Of a DNA stretch of 64,000 bases, positions 31,113 to 39,352 are shown in pieces. The stretch is from Ruminococcus_C callidus. Lineage in GTDB: Bacteria > Bacillota > Clostridia > Oscillospirales > Ruminococcaceae. The DNA lies in contig NZ_CP186925.1 of the NCBI RefSeq assembly GCF_049562855.1, positions 1,178,001 to 1,242,000 of the forward strand, read 5' to 3'. Each line of letters starts with the position of its first letter. The stretch's first letter is position 1. Made by a program: the position numbers and the translations under genes. The notes under the pieces were generated by a model. That model made no database searches. It was not told the DNA's origin and saw nothing but the letters and a program-made list of their open reading frames with translations.

Positions 31113-31171
31113 GGAAACACTGCAAGCAGATGGCGTGCAAAGCCGTCAGGCGGGCTTTATTCAGTGGTTCC
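31113..31171. mobile_element. Short palindromic element, B type, 59 bp
   Basis: GGAAACACTG at one end and CAGTGGTTCC at the other; flanked by TTAA on both sides (31109-31112, 31172-31175). Exactly as long as the copy at 6356. Its right arm encodes, on the minus strand, the last residues and the TGA stop of the MocR-like gene. Confidence 0.85.
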
Positions 31172-32582
31172 TTAAGAACGGCAGCCAGCTGTCCAGCAGT
31201 CGCATCGTACCTTGTTCCAGTTCCTCCGGCGAAAGACAAGCGTAGCCCAGTACGATCTGCGGCGTAGGCGGCACTGCCTGCGGCGTTTCATAGTAGTCGG
31301 AAAGCCCGTAGACAACAACGTGTGCTGCTGCGGCAGCTTGTACCAGTTCCTGTTCCGTGCAGGGCAGCTGCACTTCCAGCAACAAGTGCAGTCCGGCAGC
31401 TTCTCCGCAGATGTGCAGATACGCTCCCAGCGGGTGAGAGCGAAGCAGTTCTGTCAGCCGCTTTTGCCGTTGGCGGTAGGTCTTTTTCATGCGGTTAAGG
31501 TGGCGTTCAAAATAGCCTTCCTGCAAAAAATGTACCAGCGTGTACTGTTCAAAACAGGGGACACTGGACGAATAGAAAGAGAAGTCCTGTTCGAACTGTT
31601 TTGCCAAAGGCGGCGGCAGCACAACATAACCGATTCGCAGCGATGGTGCAAGGGTACGGGCGAACGTGTTCATGTAGATAACGTGCCCACTAGTGTCCAT
31701 GCTGTACAGCGACGGCAGCGGCTTCCCCAGAAACCGCAGTTCGCTGTCATAGTCGTCCTCGATGAGGTAGCGGTCTGTCTGAGCACTTGCCCATGCCAGC
31801 AACTCTGCCCGTCTGCGTACCGGCATGATTATACCGGTGGGGAACTGGTGGGACGGTGTCACATGTGCCACGGAAGCACCGGATTGCTGTAGGGCTGCCA
31901 GTTGCAGCCCATTTTGATCCATCGGCACATCGATCACCGAGGCACCGTTGCTGCGTAGAATGCGTTTACCCTTGGAATAGCCGGGTTCTTCCACGGCATA
32001 GCGGCGGGACGCACCCAACAGCTGCACCAGAATCCCCAGCAGATATTCCGTACCGGCACCCACCAGAATTTGCTCCGGTGCCGCATGAATATCCCGAAAC
32101 GCCCGCAGGTGAGCCGCAATTGCCGCCCGCAGTTCGTACAAGCCCATTGCCGGTGGCGATTGCAGCAGCTTTTCCTGTTTGGAGGAAAGCACCTGTCTGG
32201 AAAGCTTTGCCCATGTGGCAAAGGGAAACTGCTCCAGATCGACACCGCTGGTGGAAAAAACAATTCGGTCATCCGGGTCAGTCTTTGCCGGCTGTGATGA
32301 GGGAAAAGCCGTTTCTTTTGGCATATGTGCCAGCAGCGGTGCATCCGGATCCACAAAGTAACCGGCACGTGGACGGGAATACAGATACCCCTCTGCCGCC
32401 AGCTGTTCATAGGCAGTCTGTACCGTCACTATGCTGGTTTGCAAGTGTGTGGAAAGAGCACGGCGGGAAGGGAGTTTCTCGTCAGGGTGCAGAACGCCCT
32501 GTGCAATATCCTCCCGAATGGCTGTGCAGATCTGCTGGTACAGTGGTTCAGGATTGCTGGGATTCAGCAGAATGGTCAGCAT
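31161..32582 (-). CDS. MocR/GabR-like regulator lacking the PLP lysine
   Basis: A 473-residue fusion of a GntR-type winged helix (EPLYQQICTAIREDIAQG, LPSRRALSTHL) and a class I aminotransferase-like domain. In MocR proteins that domain binds pyridoxal phosphate through the lysine of a TFSKTL motif; here the motif is TFARTLAPSLRIGYV, with arginine (codon CGT) in place of the lysine. Other cofactor contacts such as EDDYDSELR remain. The protein may sense PLP or another ligand non-covalently. Its start overlaps the end of the GH59 gene by 35 bases. The last residues Leu-Arg-Asn-His and the stop come from an inserted palindromic element. Confidence 0.85.
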   Translation of the reverse strand: MLTILLNPSNPEPLYQQICTAIREDIAQGVLHPDEKLPSRRALSTHLQTSIVTVQTAYEQLAAEGYLYSRPRAGYFVDPDAPLLAHMPKETAFPSSQPAKTDPDDRIVFSTSGVDLEQFPFATWAKLSRQVLSSKQEKLLQSPPAMGLYELRAAIAAHLRAFRDIHAAPEQILVGAGTEYLLGILVQLLGASRRYAVEEPGYSKGKRILRSNGASVIDVPMDQNGLQLAALQQSGASVAHVTPSHQFPTGIIMPVRRRAELLAWASAQTDRYLIEDDYDSELRFLGKPLPSLYSMDTSGHVIYMNTFARTLAPSLRIGYVVLPPPLAKQFEQDFSFYSSSVPCFEQYTLVHFLQEGYFERHLNRMKKTYRQRQKRLTELLRSHPLGAYLHICGEAAGLHLLLEVQLPCTEQELVQAAAAAHVVVYGLSDYYETPQAVPPTPQIVLGYACLSPEELEQGTMRLLDSWLPFLRNH

Positions 32583-35500
32583 CTTGGTCGATTCCTTCGC
32601 CGTTCAGGAACTGCTGCATCTTGTCGGCAGACCATTCCATTTCTACATCAGAAGCCTTGGCAGCTTTCGCCTGTTCCTCCGAAGCGTCAAAGATCTCCGA
32701 AATTTCTTCTATAGACTGATTGGTGAGTGCATCATATTCCGACGAATGAGGCGATGTGCCGGATAGTACGTGGAAGATGTCCTCCGCCGACAGTTCACTT
32801 GCAGCATCTTCTGTAGCCGGCTGTTCTGTCGGATTTTGTTCCGGAGCAGCCGGTTCTTCTGCCTGCGGTTCTGCAACAGTATCTTCTGTTTCCGTTGCTG
32901 CCGCAGATGCTTCCGGAGCAGCCTCTGTGAAATCTGCATCATCTGCTGCCGGTACATCTGTATTTTCCGGAATTTCAGTTTCCGGAGTTTCTGCGGTTTC
33001 TTCCGGCTGTTCCGGTGTTTCTGTCGGTTCCGGCTGCTTCGGCGGCTCTGTGAATGGGTGTTTCAGGTGCCAGAGCATTTCGTCTGCGTCCATGAAGTCC
33101 GCACTGTCTTTCTGTACAGCCTGTGCCGCACGTTTTTGCCGCAGTTCAGCCGCAACCGTAGAACGAATATTTGCAGGAACGGTAAGCGTATCTGTCATGC
33201 GGGGATACATCTCCGGAATTTCCAGTACGTCCAGCTTGAACTTGCCGCCGGTGATAAAGACACGCATGCTGTGTGTGCCTTCCGGCAGCTGGTCAATGAC
33301 CAGACAAGCCTGACGGGGCAGACAGCTGGGAACAAAGCAATTTTCGTACATGGTGTGTCCGTCGATCAATACCGTAAATTCTGCATTCTCCGCAGTACCA
33401 ACAATAGCAATGCCGCCGCCCTCAAAGGTACAGGAGAATTCCGCACCGGTTTTCGCTTCCATAGAGGTGCGGTTGTAGAAGTGGTAGCTTTCCATGGCAT
33501 GTACTTCCCAGTTTTCGTTGTACAAGATGCCGTTTCCGAAGCAGTCCACACGTCGGACATACGGCGGCTGTACCGAAGCCGGCTCCAGGTGAATGTTCCG
33601 GAACATATTCCATGCGTATTCACTGCAAAGGCTGGCACGACCGCTGTTGATCATGCACTGCGGCGTATACTTTGCCAGGAAATTGCCGTTGATGAAGAAG
33701 AAGATCGCGTTGCCCAGTACCACCAGTTTCAGCTTGTTCCACTGTTTGGGGTCAATGTGCTGCGTAATGCCCTCTGCCGCAACACTTTCCATATCCATTA
33801 ATTTCCAGCTGCCGTCGCCGTAAAGCCTGCCGCTGTAGCCGCACATGGAAGTGAACTCACAGGTGACAGTAGAATTATAGCGGATACCGATTCCGGCGAA
33901 GTTGTGTTCCTCTAGATTGGAAAGCTTCACTTCTGCCTCCATGCTGTAGCTTCTCCACTTGTCATCGCCGAAGCAGGTCAGCGGCAGCGGTGTCCCGCGG
34001 AACCGCCAGTTGGTGGGTATGATCTGCGGCGTGATCTTCTGGCAGATCGCAAAGCCGTCCTCTGTTTCTACCAACTCGAACGCACCGCCCTGATCGGTCA
34101 TGTATCTGGGAGCACAGCCGCGGACAGCAATTTCTTCTTTGGTGTACTGTAAATTTTCCGTGTAGGGAAGTGCCAGGCGGGAGGACAGATGCGGCTGTAC
34201 TGCCGGAAATGTGTTCACGCCGTCCACCCAGCTCACGTCCATAGTCGTCACTGTCATAATGGAACGTGGCGGCACCTTAATGGTAAATGTGTCCCGATGA
34301 TTCCGGATCGGCCGGATTTTCTTGCCGATGCGGAACCAGTTGGCATCATACGCCTGTCTGCCGGAAGGTCCCTTGGTGATAACACTGGAAAATACGGTAG
34401 GCTCAAATGCCATATCCTTGACTTGCACCGTATAAATGCGAACGTCCTCGCTTTCGTTGGTGAAGAACATGGACATTTCGCTGCGGTCCGGTGCCGTCAG
34501 CGTCATGAAATTGTGAGTGGTGTTGGCAATGGCATGATTTTCCTCGCCGTCCCCGTAGCAGGCACCGTTGACATACATCCAGCCCTTTCTGGCAAAGCGG
34601 CTGAAATGCATTGCCAGCCAGAAACCAATATCCAGAACAAAGTGTCCGGACCACGGCTCCCAGGCCCGAATCAGCTGCTTCGGGGCATAGCAGGCACCGT
34701 CATAGTAAGCGGCAACTGCCGGCTGGAACTCGTACATGACCATTTTGCCGTTGTAATAGCTGTTGATGATACGGTTTGCCACATCAATAGGACCGTTTTT
34801 GCCTACCAGTCCGGACTCGTCTGCCTGTACTGTCAGTTCCGGTACATTGCAGGGGGCAATACCCTCGCTGTACCAGATCTCCTTGCCGTATGCTTCGTTC
34901 AGCAGATTGGTATAAGAATCCCCGAATGTGGTGTAGTGCAAGCCGATGACATCGACCGCATTTCGCAGAACGCTGTTGTCCACCATTTGTTCCGCGATGT
35001 TCCGCGTGCCGACCTCGTCAGAGGCGATCAGCTTGATTTTGCTGTAGTCATAGGGGGCATTTTTTTCGTTGTCCAGCATGTGCCGCAGGTAGAGGATCCA
35101 CGCCTCGTCCGGTGTATCCGTTTCGTTCTGGTCTGCACTGATATAGTCGAATTTCAGCCCGTACACCGCATAAGCTGCGTCCAGTGTTTCCTTGTACCAG
35201 CGGTATCTGGCACGCAGTCCGTGTTCCTGACTGATGACAAACGCATCTGTGACCCACTTCGGCTCGCCCCAGCGGAGCATGTCGATGGTAATATCCGGAT
35301 TGATTGCCTTGGCATCTGCGGCAAACTGGAATCCGGCACCGCGTGTCACGTCTGCCGGTTCATTCAGGGAACGCTTGGTGCAGGGCTCTGTGCCGGAGGA
35401 GGAATTGACATCTGCTCCCAGTTCCAGCTTGATGTGTGTCAGACCTGCACCATAATCCTTCTGAAACAGCAGTCGCATGATCTCCTCATAGGCATGAGGG

Positions 35501-35700
35501 TGTTCTACTTTATAGTCCAGCAGCAAGCGGGAGGAATTGTTGCCGCTGACACAGCCCAGTCCACGATAACAAGCGGCAGGGTTTTCATTTGCCTGTGTGC
35601 CGTCTGCAAGGACTTCCATCGGTGTAATGGTTGAGCGTTCTTTGAAGTTTGAAAAATGGTTGACAATCTTGTTGTTTTTCATGGAAAAGTCCATTGTCAT
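32548..35700 (-). CDS. GH59-type glycosidase (galactocerebrosidase-like) with acidic tail
   Basis: A 1050-residue protein whose first 680 residues follow the layout of GH59 beta-galactosidases: YRGLGCVSGNNSSRLLLDY near residue 45, the general acid Glu193 in DQNETD, the nucleophile Glu279 in EIWYSEG, and RAWEPWSGHFVL. A lectin-like module follows. The region of about residues 880-1000 is a Pro/Glu/Thr/Ala-rich linker, and the last 50 residues form a small helical end. No signal peptide is seen, so it should be cytoplasmic. The start overlaps the trmB stop (ATGA), an unexpected pairing. GH59 is rare in bacteria of this type, so the substrate (a galactoside) is inferred from family. Confidence 0.82.
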   Translation of the reverse strand: MTMDFSMKNNKIVNHFSNFKERSTITPMEVLADGTQANENPAACYRGLGCVSGNNSSRLLLDYKVEHPHAYEEIMRLLFQKDYGAGLTHIKLELGADVNSSSGTEPCTKRSLNEPADVTRGAGFQFAADAKAINPDITIDMLRWGEPKWVTDAFVISQEHGLRARYRWYKETLDAAYAVYGLKFDYISADQNETDTPDEAWILYLRHMLDNEKNAPYDYSKIKLIASDEVGTRNIAEQMVDNSVLRNAVDVIGLHYTTFGDSYTNLLNEAYGKEIWYSEGIAPCNVPELTVQADESGLVGKNGPIDVANRIINSYYNGKMVMYEFQPAVAAYYDGACYAPKQLIRAWEPWSGHFVLDIGFWLAMHFSRFARKGWMYVNGACYGDGEENHAIANTTHNFMTLTAPDRSEMSMFFTNESEDVRIYTVQVKDMAFEPTVFSSVITKGPSGRQAYDANWFRIGKKIRPIRNHRDTFTIKVPPRSIMTVTTMDVSWVDGVNTFPAVQPHLSSRLALPYTENLQYTKEEIAVRGCAPRYMTDQGGAFELVETEDGFAICQKITPQIIPTNWRFRGTPLPLTCFGDDKWRSYSMEAEVKLSNLEEHNFAGIGIRYNSTVTCEFTSMCGYSGRLYGDGSWKLMDMESVAAEGITQHIDPKQWNKLKLVVLGNAIFFFINGNFLAKYTPQCMINSGRASLCSEYAWNMFRNIHLEPASVQPPYVRRVDCFGNGILYNENWEVHAMESYHFYNRTSMEAKTGAEFSCTFEGGGIAIVGTAENAEFTVLIDGHTMYENCFVPSCLPRQACLVIDQLPEGTHSMRVFITGGKFKLDVLEIPEMYPRMTDTLTVPANIRSTVAAELRQKRAAQAVQKDSADFMDADEMLWHLKHPFTEPPKQPEPTETPEQPEETAETPETEIPENTDVPAADDADFTEAAPEASAAATETEDTVAEPQAEEPAAPEQNPTEQPATEDAASELSAEDIFHVLSGTSPHSSEYDALTNQSIEEISEIFDASEEQAKAAKASDVEMEWSADKMQQFLNGEGIDQDADHSAESQQS

Positions 35701-36416
35701 CGTTTCCTTTCGCTATATTTTTCACTGTATTGCAGCAGTTCCCGCAGAGATTCTTCCGGAACACTGGGATCCGGTTCTGCAATGAGAAACTTGATCTTTT
35801 TTCCCATTTCGTCGAACATGTGTTCGTGTTCAGTTTCGAAGTACCGCAAAGTCGGTTCGCTATGGAGATCACGGGTCATTGTCGTAATGCGGAATCCCGC
35901 TTCCGGAAAATATTCCAGCGACTCCTCAAATAATTCGTCATCGTCAGTTTTGAACCAGATTTCCCCGTCCAGCAGCATGCGGTACTGCACCAGCTGCCGC
36001 GGGTGTGTCAGCCGGCGTTTCTTGTGCTTGCCCCGCGGCCACGGATTGCAGAAATTGATGTAGATTCGATCCAGCCGGTCTGTTTCAGCAAAACATTCCC
36101 GCAGGTACATAATATTATCGATCATAATGCGGACGTTGTCCAGCGGCAGCTGCTGTTCGGCATAGGCGGCTTCCAGCTTTCGCTTTGCCAGTACCAGCAT
36201 TTCATTTTTGATGTCAATGGCGATGTAATTGTATTCCGGATTGGCAGGAGCCTCCTGTGCAATAAAGCCGCCCTTGCCGCAGCCCAGTTCCAGCCGCAGC
36301 GGCTGTGTCTTTGGAAATTGTGCCTGCCATTGTCCTTTGCAGGCTTTGGGATCAGAGATATAAAACGGGCATGCTTCCAGTTCCGGCTTTGCCCAAGGTT
36401 TACAGCGAATTCGCAT
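35697..36416 (-). CDS. trmB: tRNA (guanine-N7-)-methyltransferase
   Basis: Methylates G46 in the variable loop of tRNA using S-adenosylmethionine. The 239 residues contain the SAM-binding LELGCGKGGFI near residue 45 and the family signature INFCNPWPRGKHKKRRLTH near residue 120. ATG 36416 follows AAAGGA at about 12 bases. A 174-bp palindromic element lies between this gene and its probable promoter, so it would be part of the mRNA leader. The gene overlaps the GH59 gene that follows. Confidence 0.94.
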   Translation of the reverse strand: MRIRCKPWAKPELEACPFYISDPKACKGQWQAQFPKTQPLRLELGCGKGGFIAQEAPANPEYNYIAIDIKNEMLVLAKRKLEAAYAEQQLPLDNVRIMIDNIMYLRECFAETDRLDRIYINFCNPWPRGKHKKRRLTHPRQLVQYRMLLDGEIWFKTDDDELFEESLEYFPEAGFRITTMTRDLHSEPTLRYFETEHEHMFDEMGKKIKFLIAEPDPSVPEESLRELLQYSEKYSERKR

Positions 36417-36445
36417 GAAAAAGTGTCAATCCTTTCGGTTTCTAG

Positions 36446-36619
36446 GGAAGCACTGAATAAAGCTTGTGCGTAAGATGCGTAGTCAGATTTTTCGGCAGAC
36501 TGCACAGAAATTCCGCAGGCATACTTGATGTATGGCAAGGGATTTCTGGGCAATATGACGGAAAATCTGCAAGCAGATTGCGTGCAAAGCCGTCAGGCGG
36601 GCTTTATGCAGTGTTTTCC
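36446..36619. mobile_element. Palindromic MITE-like element, B type, about 174 bp, in the trmB leader
   Basis: Arms GGAAGCACTGAATAAAG and CTTTATGCAGTGTTTTCC; flanks CTAG (36442-36445) and CTAA or TAAG. It is collinear with the copy at 19675. It lies between the candidate promoter at about 36637-36665 and trmB. Confidence 0.85.
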
Positions 36620-36636
36620 TAAGTTTATGATCTATT

Positions 36637-36665
36637 TTATTATAGCATATTTTCCGACAAAACAC
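36637..36665 (-). promoter_or_regulatory. Probable promoter of trmB
   Basis: TATAAT on the minus strand (near 36642-36637) with TTGTGT about 17 bp upstream. Transcripts would run through the palindromic element before trmB. Confidence 0.5.
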
Positions 36666-36777
36666 AAAGGAAAATTGAAAAAAACCAGAAAATTTTGAAA
36701 TTAGGCATATTTCACAAAAAATATTGTTAAGAACCTGCTTTTGCAAGAAAAAATGTTGCTGCACATGGACAGAAAAA

Positions 36778-36818
36778 GACACCCTCTCACTTCAGAAATA
36801 CCGGAAGGAGAGGGTGTC
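36778..36818 (-). terminator. Terminator of the dCMP deaminase gene
   Basis: GAGAGGGTGTC pairs perfectly with GACACCCTCTC (11 bp); on the minus strand five T residues follow. Between it and the stop codon, 36829-36847 resembles a lone right arm of the palindromic element, followed by TTAG. Confidence 0.85.
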
Positions 36819-36847
36819 TGGAAATCTTTGTTTTATGTAGCGTTTCC

Positions 36848-37327
36848 TTAGAGCACCAATGTCATCTGTCGTTCCGTGTGGTGATACGGTCGGCAGGTCA
36901 CACCAGTCAGCAGAAACATTCTCTGGGAGGCTTTCGTGGCATCAGAATCCGCATACTTGTTGTCGTAGTAGATGATTTCCCGAATGCCGCTTTGAATGAT
37001 CGCCTTGGCACATTCATTGCAGGGGAACAGGGTAACATACAAACTGCACCCCTGTAGACTGCCGGCACTGCGGTTCAGAATGGCGTTCAGTTCCGCATGG
37101 CAGACAAAGGGATATTTCGTGTTGAGGAAATCACCCTCCCGTTCCCACGGCATGTCGTCATCGTTGCAGCCGGTAGGCATGCCGTTGTAGCCCACAGAAA
37201 CGATTTTGTGTTCCTGATTGACAATGCAGGCACCTACCTGTGTGTTGCTGTCTTTGCTTCGCTGTGCCGAGAGCAGGGCAATGCCCATGAAATATTCGTC
37301 CCACGACAAATAATCGTCACGTTTCAT
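36848..37327 (-). CDS. dCMP deaminase family protein (ComEB-like)
   Basis: A 159-residue zinc deaminase that converts dCMP to dUMP for thymidylate synthesis. Zinc ligands are in CHAELNAIL (His, with the catalytic Glu) and PCNECAKAI (two Cys). SKDSNTQVGACIVN and YNGMPTGCNDD match the dCMP deaminase group rather than tRNA or cytidine deaminases. ATG 37327 begins MKRDDYLSWDEYF, a typical start. Its stop TAA adjoins the remnant element arm noted with the terminator, and the gene lies 12 bases after the GH5 stop on the same strand. Confidence 0.92.
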   Translation of the reverse strand: MKRDDYLSWDEYFMGIALLSAQRSKDSNTQVGACIVNQEHKIVSVGYNGMPTGCNDDDMPWEREGDFLNTKYPFVCHAELNAILNRSAGSLQGCSLYVTLFPCNECAKAIIQSGIREIIYYDNKYADSDATKASQRMFLLTGVTCRPYHHTERQMTLVL

Positions 37328-37339
37328 CAGTCCACCGCC

Positions 37340-39190
37340 TTAGCTCGGGAATCCGCTGATTGCCTTTGACAGTACCTGCCGGTACAGAGCCAGATCCAGA
37401 CCGTTCAGTGTGCCGTCGCCGTTCACATCGCCAGCCTTGAAGTCCTTGCCCTTGCTGTCTACCTTTTCTCCGGACAGATACTGGATCAGCAGGATCATGT
37501 CCTTGACGTTCACTGTACCGTCCAGCGTAATATCGCCGACAACCGTTTCCGGTGTGGTAGTTGTAGTGGTCGTTGTGCCGGCACTGGTCGTGCCCGACTG
37601 TATCGGCTTGGTATCGCCGTGGCTGCCCTTGCTGCCGCCGTCAATATTGCTGCCCTCCGAAGCATCATAAGAGCTGTAATAATCACTCAGGGAAATACTG
37701 GTGGAGCCGGTACCCAGTGCACGCTTGTGGTCAAGACTGATGTACTTGCCGCTTTCCTGTGTCTGCCAGAGGGACGGTTCAAACAGACTATACTTGTCAT
37801 CGTCCCATGTGGAGAAGTCATAGCCCAGCAGACCGCCGGTGTCGCCGGAGTTCGGGTTCAGGCACCAGAAAGTGTGGTTGATGTGGTTGTTGATCATATA
37901 ATCACGGAGCAGTTCCATCCACTTCTGGTTTTTGCCGCCGTCCATGTGACCGCCCCATTCGCCGATCAGCAGGGGAGCGATGTTCTGATCGTTGATGTAT
38001 GCCCATGTGTCATACCAGTAGTCGTCCAGCAGGGTCTGCGTGGTGAAGTCCTTGTCAAACCATGTCTGGTTATAAACCGACGGACCGTAGTCGTGGGGAG
38101 AATATACGATCTGGCTGTTTCTGGAACCGGAGCCGAAGTCGATCGGATAATCCTTGACACCGCGGAGGTTGCCGCCCCACCATGCACCATACCACGGGGA
38201 CTGGTCTGCCGGAGCCTGCCAGATGTCCGCAGTATCATAGGTGTAGCCCTTTTCTGTTTTCGGATACTGTTCCACACCCTCAATAAAGATCAAAGCGTTG
38301 GGGTTCACATCCAGAATAGAGTTGCCGCATTCTGTCGCAGAATATGCCCAGTTGTTCTGGTCGGTAGAATTGTCCCACTTGGCAATATCTTCAGGGCACT
38401 TGTTTCCGCTGTAGCCGCGTTTGCCGTGCGGTTCATTTTTCAGGTCGTAGCCGATGATGGTATCGTCATTGCTGTACTTTTCAGCCAGCCATGTGACAGA
38501 ATCCTTCCACATATCCCATGTGATCTTTTCACCGGAAGCCGCACCAATAGCCATGGTGTCACCGTCAGAAGCGGCAGAAGTATAATACCACAGGTTGTAG
38601 TTGTGACCGGAGTTGTGCTCTGCGGGGCTGTGCACGTCGATCATGACTTTCAGACCGTAGTCCTTCATCTTCTGCATGATGACGTCGAAGATCTCCATAC
38701 TGTTTTTCAGCGTCTTGCCGTCTTCCTTGACAAAGTCCTTGTTGGTGTTGACATAAGTACCAGCCTTGGTGACAGTGCCGTCCTCGCCCACCTGATCGGT
38801 CGGCGGCTCATAGCCGGCATTAACGGAGCTGACAGGATCCGGTGTGCCACGCATCCACGAAACCAGAAGTTCCGTGGAGATCGGCATACGAATCAGGTTG
38901 ATACCGTGGTCGCCGACGGTTTTCAGGAATGCATCAATGTCAGTTGCGTACAGACCGTGTGCACAGTTTTCCGTGCAGTTGAAGCCGAACCAGTTTGCAC
39001 CAGTCAGCCAGACCTGATTGCCGTTTGCATCGTAAAGCTTGCTGCCCTCTGCGTGCAGCCAGTCGTCGTTATTATCATCTGCGGCAGCAGCGGACAGGCT
39101 TGTCTGTACCACCGGAGCAGCGGAAGACAGACACGTTGCCAGCATCATGCCGGAAACGGCAGCTGCAGCAAGTTTCTTTTTGAGTTTCAT
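37340..39190 (-). CDS. Secreted GH5 endoglucanase with type I dockerin
   Basis: A cellulosomal enzyme of 616 residues. A signal peptide (MKLKKKLAAAAVSGMML, cleavage likely near residue 36) is followed by a GH5 domain at about residues 40-480, with the acid/base Glu in YDLKNEPHG and the nucleophile Glu in LIGEWGGHM. A Ser/Gly and poly-Thr linker leads to a dockerin with two calcium-loop repeats (GDITLDGTVNVKDMILL and GDVNGDGTLNGLDLALY). The enzyme should attack beta-1,4-glucan outside the cell and dock on a scaffoldin. It has a near-consensus promoter of its own. The GH5 subfamily was not determined. Confidence 0.95.
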   Translation of the reverse strand: MKLKKKLAAAAVSGMMLATCLSSAAPVVQTSLSAAAADDNNDDWLHAEGSKLYDANGNQVWLTGANWFGFNCTENCAHGLYATDIDAFLKTVGDHGINLIRMPISTELLVSWMRGTPDPVSSVNAGYEPPTDQVGEDGTVTKAGTYVNTNKDFVKEDGKTLKNSMEIFDVIMQKMKDYGLKVMIDVHSPAEHNSGHNYNLWYYTSAASDGDTMAIGAASGEKITWDMWKDSVTWLAEKYSNDDTIIGYDLKNEPHGKRGYSGNKCPEDIAKWDNSTDQNNWAYSATECGNSILDVNPNALIFIEGVEQYPKTEKGYTYDTADIWQAPADQSPWYGAWWGGNLRGVKDYPIDFGSGSRNSQIVYSPHDYGPSVYNQTWFDKDFTTQTLLDDYWYDTWAYINDQNIAPLLIGEWGGHMDGGKNQKWMELLRDYMINNHINHTFWCLNPNSGDTGGLLGYDFSTWDDDKYSLFEPSLWQTQESGKYISLDHKRALGTGSTSISLSDYYSSYDASEGSNIDGGSKGSHGDTKPIQSGTTSAGTTTTTTTTPETVVGDITLDGTVNVKDMILLIQYLSGEKVDSKGKDFKAGDVNGDGTLNGLDLALYRQVLSKAISGFPS

Positions 39191-39266
39191 GGATCAATAT
39201 CCCCTTTCTGTAACTGTGCAGAAATTTTGTGCAATGCTCTGAAAGCGAGCACATTCATACTCTTTT

Positions 39267-39295
39267 ATTATAGTATGTTCTGTCCAAAAAGTCAA
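39267..39295 (-). promoter_or_regulatory. Promoter of the first GH5-dockerin gene
   Basis: TTGACT (39295-39290), 17-bp spacer, TATAAT (39272-39267) on the minus strand. The same -35, spacer and -10 occur before the second GH5-dockerin gene. Confidence 0.85.
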
Positions 39296-39316
39296 GTGAT
39301 TTCTAGAAAATTTTTA

Positions 39317-39352
39317 TGCAGTGTTTCTTTGGGCAACACCGCATATTTATGA
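39317..39352. mobile_element. Decayed palindromic-element junction after ylbJ
   Basis: TTATGCAGTGTTTC (B-type right arm) followed at once by GGGCAACACCGCAT (A-type left arm). The rest of both units is missing. It overlaps the ylbJ stop region. Confidence 0.6.

Noticed and set aside
36483..36782. Open frames inside the palindromic elements (also 31024-31245, 62810-63025)
   Set aside because: The frames differ between copies, have no start signals and follow from the repeats themselves; no conserved peptide is encoded.
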